Shown here piece by piece: positions 1-11,500 of a DNA stretch of 64,000 bases (the first letter of the stretch is position 1; each line of letters begins with the position of its first letter). A program made the position numbers and the translations under genes. The stretch covers positions 53,464,269 to 53,528,268 of the forward strand of contig CM067367.1 in assembly GCA_034401795.1 (NCBI GenBank), read 5' to 3'. The notes below the pieces were generated by a model. The model saw only the letters and a list, made by a program, of their open reading frames with translations, was not told the DNA's origin and ran no database searches. The DNA comes from Chaetoderma sp. LZ-2023a. Taxonomy: Eukaryota > Mollusca > Caudofoveata > Chaetodermatida > Chaetodermatidae.

Positions 1-1063
1 TGGTGAATCACATGTAATTGTAGCTTGACTTTTGACTCTGACATGCTTTCAGCTGAATAATACCGGGAGAACTATTAGCATTACTAAAATATCGAGGCAA
101 GACTTGAAGATTAGCTTTCTGATTATCTAATGATAGTGGCTGTCTGATTGTTGCATATTGTTCCACAGAGTGGTCTAAGTCATGAAAAGGTTATTCATTC
201 AAATGATTACAGGTATCAGAAGCACATGTATTATGCAATTACCTTAACCCTTTAACATTCACGCGGCCAAAAACGGCTTCTGCAGTGGCGTTATAGAAAA
301 TGTCCATTTGCTGACCAAGAGAAGACTGTTTCTGAAAATTTACCACTGGAATGCCTGGCTCGGTTATAAGCCATTTTTGGCTGGCGTGAGTGTTAAATGG
401 TTAATGATAATAAAGCAGTGTTCAGTGCAAGGATATTGCTATTTATAAGGAACACTTTCTCACACCACAAGCGAGTAGTTCTTTAACACAGTGGTCATCC
501 TATGACATCTCCCAAGTATAATCTTATGGCCTTTAAGGATGGCACCTCTAGGTGTGTTTAGCGCTACAGGTGCATTATCACTTACTCTACAGGTATCGTG
601 CTCCTGAGCTACTGTTTGGCTCACCAACACAGACAACAGCAATTGATATGTGGTAAGTGGTGTGAGCATTCAAATATCAACTCATATTTTTTATTACAAA
701 TTCAGCTTTTGATATGGAAACATTTATGTAGAGAAGCTTTATGATAACTTCCAATGCACCCATGCGTTTGTGTGTGTGGGCATGCGCGCGTGTTGTGTGT
801 GTGTGTGTGTGTGAGAGCAAGACCCTATAATATAGTACAAATCATTTAGGATTCAAATGTAAAGCAAAATAGTCAATGATGTGTTTATTAAAATTAAATG
901 ATTTCGCTGTGATAGGATGCATCTATCCATGTATCAGATTTTCTTCTACTGAAACATTTGATTAGGACCGTTGAACTGTAAGCAGACAACAAAATAAATG
1001 CAATTTCAGTTACTCGTACTCTTCCTCACCCACTAATTAGTCTTGTTGATATCTGTATTTCAG
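1..1063. other. CDK10 intron (or upstream) sequence
   Basis: No coding sequence is visible. The stretch holds one palindromic MITE copy (243-402) and a short GT/GC-type microsatellite (about 770-812). It ends in a good 3' splice site (TATTTCAG, to 1063), so it is read as the intron upstream of the first CDK10 exon in the window. Confidence 0.6.
243..402. repeat. Palindromic MITE, family B (TTAACCCTTTAAC ends)
   Basis: The left end AACCCTTTAACATTCACG and the right end CGTGAGTGTTAAATGGTTAA are inverted copies. The inside carries the family hallmarks: AATGTCCATTTGCTGACCAA and CCACTGGAATG.CTGGCTCG. About a dozen copies of this non-coding foldback family are scattered through the window. Confidence 0.75.
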
Positions 1064-1187
1064 GTCGGTTGGTTGCATCCTTGGGGAGCTGCTAGCACAC
1101 AAACCTTTATTACCTGGTCGCTCGGAGATTCATCAGATAGAGATGATAATCCAGATGTTCGGTACTCCAAGTGAATCCATATGGCCA
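1064..1187 (+). CDS. CDK10: CDK10 exon, kinase subdomain IX-X
   Basis: The exon starts after TATTTCAG and ends at CCA|GTATGT. Its first base completes a Trp codon and it then reads [18 protein letters not shown], continuing through [18 protein letters not shown] to SIWP. This matches CDK10 (GCILAELLAHRPLLPG...SEIHQI...GTPSENIWP) with the CDK10-specific Ser-Glu-Ile-His-Gln segment. It ends in phase 0. Confidence 0.92.
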
Positions 1188-3059
1188 GTATGTTAACTTA
1201 ATTCTTTTGCAACACCAACACAAACAAAGTCTCTTGTAACTGGTATTACCAAATGTAAAAGGTAGATTCATATTTAGATTTTTGTCTCGCCTGAAAAGGA
1301 CTTTCTTAATGGATGTAGCCCGATCAGTGCTAAGTTTTTGCGATTAGCTCTGAATCATGCGCTGTCATTCATGATTAGTTTAACCTCATCAACTTAGCTT
1401 TAACACATGGCTACTGATAGGAGAGAACACAGTGGCATTACGGTCACTTGGTCAAAGTCATGGTGATCATGAAACAAAATTGTGATTTTAATGTTAAGTT
1501 TTGATGTTTACCTTGTCATCAGCAGATACAATATCATCAAATTGCAGAAGTACTATCATCAGAGACTATAAAATGTATGTTTCCAGAGTATCAATGATCT
1601 GACGTCATACTCAGCTAAGCGGCGTGTAAGATGATGTCATAATCATTACGTCATAAATGATTCTATTAGGCCCATCTTTAACTGTTAATAGTCCGACACA
1701 ATGTAAGAATTGCATGTCTCTACTATGTAATAAACATGCTGTTGAATATTTTGAAGCTAATTTGACTGGGTGTTGTTGCTGTCATAGGCAGCAACAGCAC
1801 CCAGTCAAATTGGTTTCAAAATATGCAACAGCTTACCTGTATAGTTTTCTGGAAATTGATAGTCAGGGAGTTCAGAGATCGATCCATCCCAACACGAGCG
1901 AGGTGTGGATGGCGCTTAGCTAGAGATGGGCCGGGAATAACTAAAAATGGAAAGGTAAATTGCAGCTGTCAGATTGCAGTAACACAAAGTAACCACTAAC
2001 AGCCCTCAGTGGTCATCCATTGCAAATCTTCTGTGATATAGGATACTCGCAGGAAATAGAGGGATTCATTTCTAGCTATTCCCTGCCAATTTCTAGTTAC
2101 ACTCCAGCAATGCTTTGCTTGCGGTGTGATCGATCAGACCCTGAATTCCCAGAATCCCAAAATCAAGGTAACTGTACAAGTAACCTGTTGACAGTTCCCA
2201 ATCAAATTAGTTTCAAAATATTCAACTGAATGTTTATTAAATAGTAAAGACATACAATTCATACACTTGATGAACTATTCAATGTTCATGACGGCACTAG
2301 ATACATCATTCATAAAGCATCTTGAGTGTGCCGACACGTGACATAATTTGGTATGAAATCATATGCTTGAATGACAAATCGGACTCATCCATTGTTTTTC
2401 AGACCATTGCACCATTCAGACTTTCTGGATTACACCATTCAGTAAACAAGCGTCAGGGTTATAAACCAAATCATACTACTACTACTGTCAAGATGTAGTT
2501 ATCAAGCCATTGTTATTTCAGCCATTTAATATAGAGTGAACAAGTGGGATGGGATTCTGTTAAGCTCTATGTGAAGCATAGGATGGCTTGACATAGCTAT
2601 TCAAATGGTGTAAATAAATAAATAAATAAATAGATAAATGTTAATGTTTTTCAATATACATTTAATTCATCGAGAGCTTATCTGATGTATATAAAACTGT
2701 ACAGATTTGTTGTATGCCATCATTGCATCAAAATGATTTTCAAATTGTTTACATATTTTTAGTGTTTGGACTTTATTTGTGTGTGATTTGTCTCCTTTTA
2801 AAGAATTAGAAGAATGTTAGCGTTTCTAGTAGACATTTGATTCTATATACTCTTTATACTATTTTAAGAAACCTTATTTCATGACACTACCACACATGAT
2901 GTGTGATATGCGGGAAAAAGTAAAGGGCTCGATATGTGGGTCACAGTCCATCTAGTAATTGCATTTCACTAATTTCAGAGATGAGTCAAGGTAATAGGTA
3001 GGAATTGTTCACTCTCAGCTTATTTGATTATTCATGAAAGTCAACTGTTGTTCTTGTAG
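1188..3059 (+). other. CDK10 intron with MITEs
   Basis: Non-coding. It contains a palindromic MITE-A copy (1738-1832), a half copy near 2185-2230 and an (AAAT)n tract near 2611-2637. The open frames at 1657-1923 and 2020-2229 are partly MITE sequence and resemble no known protein. Confidence 0.7.
1738..1832. repeat. Palindromic MITE, family A
   Basis: A near-perfect inverted repeat: the left arm begins GCTGTTGAATATTTTGAAGC, the right arm ends GTTTCAAAATATGCAACAGC, and the centre is TGTCATAGGCAGCA. The outer flanks TAATAAACAT and TTACCTGTATAG recur at other copies. Confidence 0.85.
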
Positions 3060-3109
3060 GGCTTTTCTGAGCTTCCTGCACTAGAGAACTTTACATTGAG
3101 AAAACAACC
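3060..3109 (+). CDS. CDK10: CDK10 exon (GFSELPALENFTLRKQP)
   Basis: A 50-bp exon between TTCTTGTAG and GTGAGT. It reads GFSELPALENFTLRKQ plus two bases of a Pro codon completed by the next exon. Vertebrate CDK10 has GFSKLPLVGQYSLRKQP at this place. Confidence 0.9.
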
Positions 3110-3239
3110 GTGAGTCAAACTTTATGATTAATACATAATTCTGTATGTCTAATTTGGTGTGGCATTCAAACTTCTTATTATACTTCTGGAAAGCAGTAGC
3201 AAATAGTAATTACTTTGTGAAGCAGAATCGAGACATAGG

Positions 3240-4570
3240 TATCACTTTTCCGGCGGCGGCGTAAACTTTTAAGTTAAGTTTATATCTCAGCAATGCCTGA
3301 TCCAATTGGAACCAAACTTGGGTGCATGGTAATATACATCAAAAGGAAGCAGCCCGCTGATGAAAAGGCCATGAGGTCAAGGTTACAGGGGTCAAAAGTT
3401 ACATTATAATCTTTGTTAATATTTTACGTTACGTTTTTGCGTTAAACAAAGGTTATTGCCTTATATCTCAGCAATGCCTAATCCAATTGGAACCAAACTT
3501 GGGTACCTGGTGATATACATCAAAAGGAAGCAGCATGCTGATGCAGACATCGTGCGGTCTAGGTTATGGGGGTCAAAGGTCACGGTATAATCTTTGTTAA
3601 TATTTTACGTTAAGTTTTTGCGTTAAACAAAAGTTATTGCCTTATATCTCAGCAATGCCTGATTCAATTGGAACCAAACTTGGGTACATGATGGTATACA
3701 TTGAATGGAAGCAGCCCACTGATAAAGCGGTCATGATGTCAAGGTCATGGGGTCAAAGGTCACAGTATAATCTTTGTTAATATTTTACGTTAAGTTTTTG
3801 CGCTAAACAAAAGTTATTGTCTTATATCTCAGCAATTACTAATCGAATTGAAACCAAACTTGGATACATGGAGATATACATCGAAAGGAAGCAGCACGCT
3901 GATGCAGGCATCATGCGTTCAAGGTTATGGGGTCAAAGGTCACCGTTTAATCTTTGTTAATATTTTACGTTAAGTCTGCGTTAAACAAAAGTTATTGCCT
4001 TATATCTCAACAATGCCTTATCTAATTGGAACCAAACTTGGGTACATGGTGATTTACATTTAACGGAAGCAGCATGCTGATGCAGACATCATGAGGTCAC
4101 GGTTGTGGGGGTCAACGGTCATGGTATAATCTTTGTTAATATTTTACGTTAAGTTTTTGCATTAAACAAAAGTTATTGCCTTATATCTCAGCAATGCCGG
4201 ATTCAATTGGAACCAAACTTGGGTACATGGTGATTTACATTTAACGGAAGCAGCATGCTGATGCAGACATCATGAGGTCAAGGTTGTGGGGGTCAACGGT
4301 CATGGTATAATCTTTGTTAATATTTTACATTAAGTTTTTGCATTAAACAAAAGTTATTGCCTTATATCTCAGCAATGCCTGATTCAATTGGGACCAAACT
4401 TGGGTACATGATGGTATACATTGAATGGAAGCAGCCCACTGATAAAACGGTCATGATGTCAAGGTTATGGGGTCAAAGGTCACAGTATAATCTTGTTAAT
4501 ATTTTACGTTAAGTTTTTGCGCTAAACAAAAGTTATTGTCTTATATCTCAGCAATGCCTGATCCAATTGG
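3240..4570. repeat. ~180-bp tandem satellite A
   Basis: The marker TATATCTCAGCAATGCC recurs at about 3281, 3462, 3643, 3823, 4001, 4182, 4363 and 4542, giving a period of 178-181 bp. Each unit also carries ACCAAACTTGGGTACATGG, a run of AGGTCAAGG/GGGTCAAAGG and ATCTTTGTTAATATTTTACG. It is intronic in CDK10 and non-coding. Confidence 0.9.
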
Positions 4571-5560
4571 ATACATGGTTACCTATAATGATGGGATGCA
4601 ACATGATGATGTTGGGGTCAGAAGGTCAAAGGTCAATATCACTGTGACCTTGATACAGAACTCTGCTTTTTCAACATTAGGTTTTTGCGTTTAGCAAAAC
4701 CTGTTTTTATTTCAGGATTGTTTAAGCCTATTGCAAGTAAACTTGGATACATGGTTACCTATAATGATAGGATGCAGCAGGATGATATTTGGATCACAAA
4801 GTCGAAGGTCACGGTCACTGTGACCTTGATATAGAACTGTGCTATTTCAACATTAAGCTTTTGCGTTTAGAAAAACTTCTCAGCTTATATTTCAGGACTG
4901 GTTAAGCCTATTGCAACTACACTTGGATACATGGTTTCCTATAATGATTGGAAGCAGTGTGATGGTGTTGGCATCACAAGGTCAAAGGTCAATGTGACAT
5001 TGATACAGAACTCTTTTATTTCAACATTAAGTTTTTGCATTTAGCAACGCTTTTCAGCTTATATTGCAGGATTGGTTAAGACTATTGCAACTAAACTTGG
5101 ATACATGGTTACCTATAATGTTAGGAAGCAGCATGATGATGTTGGTGTCAGAACGTCAAAGAGCAATATCACTGTGACTTTGATACAGAACTCTGCTTTT
5201 TCAACTTTAAGTTTTTGCGTTTAGCAAAACGTCTCGGCTTATATTTCAGGATTGGTTAAGCCTATTGCATCTAAACTTGGCTACATGGTTACCTCTAATG
5301 ATAGGATGCAACATGATGATGTTGGGATCACAAGGTCAAAGGTCAAGGTCACTGTGACCTTGATATAGAACTCTGCTATTTCAACATCAAGTTTTTGCGT
5401 TTAGCAAAACTTTTCCGCTTATATTTCAGCGTTGGTTAAGGCTATTACAACTTGGAAACCTGGTTACCTATAATGTTAGGAAGCAGCATGATAACATTGC
5501 GGTCAGAAAGTCAAAGGTCAAGGTAACTGTGACAAACAGGGGACAGGCGAGACATTTAAT
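4571..5560. repeat. ~178-bp tandem satellite B (AGGTCA-rich)
   Basis: The marker TACATGGTTACCTATAATG recurs near 4571, 4748, 4927, 5100 and 5281, with a degenerate unit near 5458. Units carry GGTCAAAGGTCA and GTCACTGTGACCTTGATA. It directly follows satellite A and shares its GTTTTTGCGTT...AAAC segment, so the two are diverged forms of one repeat. The block ends near GACAGGCGAGACATTTAA. Confidence 0.85.
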
Positions 5561-6061
5561 TCCGCGGAATTCTTGTTTCTGTTTGTTGTTTCAAATCTTT
5601 TTCACATGCAGTTCCAGACCTAGTTAAGTAAAGGTATGTTGTGTGTGAAAAATGATGTCAATCTGACCTACTTTCTCTGGTTACCTAAATTCAGACACTG
5701 GTTACGGACCATTTCCACTTTTGTGATGGACCTATGTCATTTGCATTGTACGTGAGTCTAGACCCTAGCATTGGGAACTAGCAAATAAACGCCTTAAAGA
5801 TTACAACACATTTGCATTGTGACATTTGGGTTCTCCATTACGGTACATTCCCTCCTCGTGTAGTAAAACATGTTGTGTGCATCTTGAAAATACTGGTTAC
5901 TAAGGATTATCAGTGTAACCTACTTTTCTCTGTTCACTGAACTTCAACCTCCTGTTCATTACTCACTGAACACAAAAGAAAGATTAGCCTGGACTGTAAT
6001 CTCGACACTTCCTACAGTCATCAAGAGTTAGAGGTGTGGATGCTTCTCTTGATTACCACAA

Positions 6062-7275
6062 ACAAGCTTAAGCGGCCCAAGGGGCCTGTATTACCTACCT
6101 GGAATTATTGGCCACTGGCACAACCGAACAAAATGAGATGATCACTTGACAAATTTACCAATCTAATTCCTGTGAAGGTGGTTTTGCCATGTTTTATTAA
6201 ACTTGGCCCAGCGGTTAATACAGTATTTCGTCTATTTGAAGCCCATGCTCTAATAGAAGCCCACCTCCTAACTTTGATATATGAGCTTCAATGATTTCTT
6301 AGCAGTTTCAAAACGGCAAAACTCTGTATTAGAAGCCCAGCCCATAACTCAACAGTTTGAATCTGAAAAAGTTTTTATATGATTTTCTCAGAAATTTTCA
6401 GAAGATCCAAGATGGCCACCAAACATGCTAGGTTTTAATTGATCCACAGCAGCCATTTTTTTTACATAACAATTTTCCATGGACAAACTTTAATGGCCCT
6501 TATTCTCCCGAATCTGTTTAGTGGTACTGAAGAAGTCGTTTTCACGAAAACTAGCAAATCGAAGATGGCTGCCAAAACATTTGGCTAATCAAGTCCCCTT
6601 GGACAAACTTGGTTCAGCTGTTGCACCAGAATTGATCACCTTAGTGGTTTTGGAGATTTTTAAAGATGTTTCTAAAAATCATCCGAAATCAAAGATGGCC
6701 GGCGGCCAAATTGGCTGATTAGCTTCCTTGGAACAAACATGGATTTCTATGCATTAATGATCCTTCCTACCAAATATAATTGAAATTAGCCCAGTGGTTC
6801 TGAGAAGACATATTAAATTTCCTATTGGTTTAGTATGGGAGATTTTGGCAGGAAAAAGATACAAGATGACAACCAAACCAACAGTTTCAAAAGTGCTACA
6901 TTTTCATTAGTCCATGGTGGCCATGTTTTTGGCCATATCTCTTGAACCAGTTTCAATAGCCCGTAGTACCTAATAGTATGTCCCAAATTTCGGCCCGATC
7001 TGCTTAGCGGTTCTGGAGGTTGTTTTCATGAAAACTAGGTCATCCAAGATAGCCACCTAACTATTTGGCCAATCAAGTTCCCTTGAACAAACTTGGTTCA
7101 GTTCTTGCAATCGATAATATTTCATGTGTTTTGTATCAATCCCCAAATGGTTTCAGTGAAGATTTCAGTCTAGTGGTTCTTGAGAAGAGGTCGTATAAAG
7201 AAAGAGTTACCGGACAGACAGACGGTCGCCAATGCATAAGCTCACTTGGCCATTCTAGCCACGTGAGCTATAAAG
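6062..7275 (-). mobile_element. Non-autonomous interspersed repeat, family C (inverted orientation)
   Basis: The left end, AAGCGGCCCAAGGGGCCTG, is the inverted form of the right end of the family C copy at 46757-47946. The right end, CATAAGCTCACTTGGCC, is the inverted form of its left end. The inside is made of diverged ~150-bp modules containing AAGATGGC and ACCAAACTTGG. The open frames at 6521-6718 and 7065-7331 are repeat sequence. Confidence 0.65.
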
Positions 7276-7543
7276 GATATAACACTTATTGTGTTGCTGG
7301 CCACAAACTTGCTGTTTCATCTTTGGGATAAAGGTGTCTGTATCAAGTGTAAGAGTCTAATATAGCCACCAGTGATGGAGAGGCTATCTTGTTTCCCTGT
7401 TATAAGTTTTTACTTTTCCCTACATTTTTTCTATACACTCATAGAATGGACAACAATTCGTCATGTTATTATGTGATGGTTTACAGCTAACTTGTTGGAA
7501 TACATTCTTCAATCATGCCTATTTGATGATTTATTATTTTCAG

Positions 7544-7633
7544 CTATAACAATTTACGTCACACCTTCTCTTGGCTTTCTGAAGCAGGAATTAGACTTCT
7601 TAACTTCCTCTTCATGTTTGATCCAAAGAAAAG
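7544..7633 (+). CDS. CDK10: CDK10 exon ([15 protein letters not shown]...)
   Basis: A 90-bp exon after TTATTTTCAG, ending at AAAAG|GTTTGT. Its first base completes the Pro codon from the 3060-3109 exon. It then reads [29 protein letters not shown] and two bases of an Arg codon. Vertebrate CDK10 has YNNLKHKFPWLSEAG...LLHFLFMYDPKKR, the C-lobe helices before the terminal RATA segment. Confidence 0.92.
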
Positions 7634-8377
7634 GTTTGTATTTGTCAAGGGAGGAATCCAGTGTTAGCTGTGCCCCACCTATCCCTACCTAAGCTCCACC
7701 CACGCTTCGCCTGTGTTGGGATCGATCGATCCCAGCACTCCCTGAATATCAATTTACAGAAAATTATACAGGTATGCTGTTGAATATTTTGAAACTAATT
7801 TGACTTGGTGCTGTTGCTGCAACAGTGCCCAGTCAAATTAGTTTCAAAATATTCAACAGCATGTTTATTAAATAGTGAAGACATACAATTCGTACAACAA
7901 TGCTTAGTCTGTCATCAATTAAGCATCCATGATGAACTTATCCATCAATCATGACGTCATATGATTGATGGATAAACTGGAACGCTCCATTATGCTGAAT
8001 AGATAAAGCATAATTACAACACTTCTGCTCCTAACTGTTTGCAAAACAATGCTGTAGTAATATAATGAAAAGTCTTCTCCATCAAATTATACCCCACTAA
8101 TTAGGAAGTATATAGTAATCACTACCTTTCATGGTTTACTGAACAAATTAATAAACATATCCAGAATATATTTGGATACAGTTTAACCTACAGTGGTATC
8201 ACTTATCAAGAGTACATCAGTATGGGCTTCATTTCATTACAGCATATTTTACGTGTCACTGTCAAACTTGATGTATGAGAATATCTTCGGGTGAAGCAGT
8301 GACACTGTACAGTAAAAGTAGATCAGTATGTCATAGTTTTTATGCTTCACTAAATGCAAAAGTGACTCCACAAAAAC
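7634..8377 (+). other. CDK10 intron, left part
   Basis: No gene is seen. It contains one MITE-A copy (7775-7860) and unique AT-rich sequence. Confidence 0.65.
7775..7860. repeat. Palindromic MITE, family A
   Basis: The arms GCTGTTGAATATTTTGAAAC and GTTTCAAAATATTCAACAGC are exact inverted repeats, with the centre GCTGTTGCTGCAACAG. The copy carries the usual AAATAGTGAAGACATACAAT flank on its right. Confidence 0.9.
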
Positions 8378-8546
8378 TGACCAGAGTGATGTTGCCAGCG
8401 ACCGTCAGTTAGGGCTGAAGAAGTGACCGAAATGGTCACAAAAGCTACACTCAAACAATTTCTACATCCCGGAGAGGTAACTAATTTTTCCTTATTATGA
8501 ATCATCCTGGGATCGAGACCAATTTTTTCGGAAATATGCTGTTGTA
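8378..8546 (+). mobile_element. PLE-1 family 3' end fragment
   Basis: Reverse complement of the 3' end of PLE-1 and of its second copy at 30350-30500. It covers the last ~15 codons (reading DQSDVASDRQLGLKK then stop) and the 3' tail CATCCCGGAGAGGTAAC...TTTTTTCGGAAATAT. It is a 5'-truncated insertion whose 3' end touches the start of the 21-bp minisatellite. Confidence 0.8.
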
Positions 8547-8562
8547 TTGTTTATACGTGGTT

Positions 8563-11500
8563 GGTAATTTTAGCTTCATGGTCAGTAATTTTAGCTTCAT
8601 GGTCAGTAATTTTAGCTTCATGGTCAGTAATTTTAGCTTCATGGTCAGTAATTTTAGCTTCATGGTCAGTAATTTTAGCTTCATGGTCAGTAATTTTAGC
8701 TTCATGGTCAGTAATTTTAGCTGCTTGGTCAGTAATTTTAGCTTCATGGTCAGTAATTTTAGCTGCTTGGTCAGTAATTTTAGCTTCATGGTCAGTAATT
8801 TTAGCTTCATGGACAGTAATCTTAGCTTCATGGTCAGTAATTTTAGCTTCATGGTCAGTAATTTTAGCTTCATGGTCAGTAATTTTAGCTTCATGGTCAG
8901 TAATTTTAGCTTCATGGTCAGTAATTTTAGCTGCTTGGTCAGTAATTTTAGCTTCATGGTCAGTAATTTTAGCTTCATGGTCAGTAATTATAGCTTCATG
9001 GTCAGTAATTATAGCTTCATGGTCAGTAATTCTAGGTGCTTGGTCTGTAATTTTAGCTTTATGGTCAGTAATTTTAGCTTCATGGTCAGTAATTTTAGCT
9101 TCATGGTCAGTAATTTTAGCTGCTTGGTCGGTAATTTTAGCTTCATGGTCAGTAATTCTAGGTGCTTGGTCTGTAATTTTAGCTTTATGGTCAGTAATTT
9201 TAGCTTCATGGTCAGTAATTTTAGCTTCATGGTCAGTAATTTTAGCTTCATGGTCAGTAATTTTAGCTTCATGGTCAGTAATTTTAGCTGCTTGGTCAGT
9301 AATTTTAGCTGCTTGGTCAGTAATTTTAGCTTCATGGACAGTAATTTTAGCTTCATGGTCAGTAATTTTAGCTTCATGGTCAGTAATTTTAGCTTCATGG
9401 TCAGTAATTTTAGCTGCTTGGTCAGTAATTTTAGCTTCAGTGTCAGTAATTTTAGCTTCATGGTCAGTAATTTTAGCTGCTTGGTCTGTAGTTTTAGCTT
9501 CATGGTCAGTAATTTTAGCTTCATGGTCAGTAATTTTAGCTTCATGGTCAGTAATTTTAGCTTCATGGTCAGTAATTTTAGCTTCGTGGTCAGTAATTTT
9601 AGCTTTATGGTCAGTTTTTTTAGCTTTATGGTCAGTAATTTTAGCTTCATGGTCAGTAATTTTAGCTTCATGGTCAGTAATTTTAGCTTCATGGTCAGTA
9701 ATTTTAGCTGCTTGGTCTGTAATTTTAGCTTCATGGTCAGTAATTTTAGCTTCATGGTCAGTAATTTTAGCTTCATGGTCAGTAATTTTAGCTTCATGGT
9801 CAGTAATTTTAGCTTCATGGTCAGTAATTTTAGCTTTATGGTCAGTAATTTTAGCTTCATGGTCAGTAATTTTAGCTTCATGGTCAGTAATTTTAGCTGC
9901 TTGGTCAGTAATTTTAGCTTCATGGTCAGTAATTTTAGCTTCATGGTCAGTAATTTTAGCTTCATGGTCAGTAATTTTAGCTTCATGGTCAGTAATTTTA
10001 GCTTTATGGTCAGTAATTTTAGCTTCAAGGACAGTAATTTTAGCTTCATGGTCAGTAATTTTAGCTTCATGGTCAGTAATTTTAGCTTCATGGTCAGTAA
10101 TTTTAGCTGCTTGGTCAGTAATTTTAGCTTCATGGTCAGTAATTTTAGCTTCATGGTCAGTAATTTTAGCTGCTTGGTCAGTAATTTTAGCTTCATGGTC
10201 AGTAATTTTAGCTTCATGGTCAGTAATTTTAGCTGCTTGGTCTGTAATTTTAGCTTCATGGTCAGTAATTTTAGCTTCATGGTCAGTAATTTTAGCTTTA
10301 TGGTCAGTAATTTTAGCTTCATGGTCAGTAATTTTAGCTTCATGGTCAGTAATTTTAGCTGCTTGGTCTGTAATTTTAGCTTCATGGTCAGTAATTTTAG
10401 CTGCTTGGTCTGTAATTTTAGCTTTATGGTCAGTAATTTTAGCTTCATGGTCAGTAATTTTAGCTTCATGGTCAGTAATTTTAGCTTTATGGTCAGTAAT
10501 TTTAGCTTCATGGTCAGTAATTTTAGCTTCATGGTCAGTAATTTTAGCTGCTTGGTCCGTAATTTTAGCTGCTTGGTCAGTAATTTTAGCTTCATGGTCA
10601 GTAATTTTAGCTTTATGGTCAGTAATTTTAGCTTCATGGTCAGTAATTTTAGCTTCATGGTCAGTAATTTTAGCTGCTTGGTCAGTAATTTTAGCTTCAT
10701 GGTCAGTAATTTTAGCTTCATGGTCAGTAATTTTAGCTTCATGGTCAGTAATTTTAGCTGCTTGGTCAGTAATTTTAGCTTCATGGTCAGTAATTTTAGC
10801 TTCATCGTCAGTAATTTTAGCTTCATGGTCAGTAATTTTAGCTTCATGGTCAGTAATTTTAGCTTCATGGTCAGTAATTTTAGCTTCATCGTCAGTAATT
10901 TTAGCTTCATGGACAGTAATTTTAGCTTCATGGTCAGTAATTTTAGCTGCTTGGTCAGTAATTTTAGCTTCATGGTCAGTAATTTTAGCTTCATGGTCAG
11001 TAATTTTAGCTTCATGGTCTGTAATTTTAGCTTCATGGTCAGTAATTTTAGCTTCATGGTCAGTAATTTTAGCTTCATGGTCAGTAATTTTAGCTTCATG
11101 GTCAGTAATTTTAGCTGCTTGGTCAGTAATTTTAGCTGCTTGGTCAGTAATTTTAGCTTCATGGTCAGTAATTTTAGCTTCATGGTCAGTAATTTTAGCT
11201 TCATGGTCAGTAATTTTAGCTTTATGGTCAGTAATTTTAGCTTCATGGTCAGTAATTTTAGCTTCATGGTCAGTAATTTTAGCTGCTTGGTCTGTAATTT
11301 TAGCTGCTTGGTCAGTAATTTTAGCTGCTTGGTCAGTAATTTTAGCTTCATGGTCAGTAATTTTAGCTTTATGGTCAGTAATTTTAGCTTCATGGTCAGT
11401 AATTTTAGCTTCATGGTCAGTAATTCTAGCTGCTTGGTCTGTAATTTTAGCCTTATGGTCAGTAATTTTAGCTTCATGGTCAGTAATTTTATCTGCTTGG

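Noticed and set aside
3350..3380. CTGATGA in satellite A as a hammerhead core
   Set aside because: No stem II followed by GAAA occurs at the required distance, and most units have CTGATGC instead.
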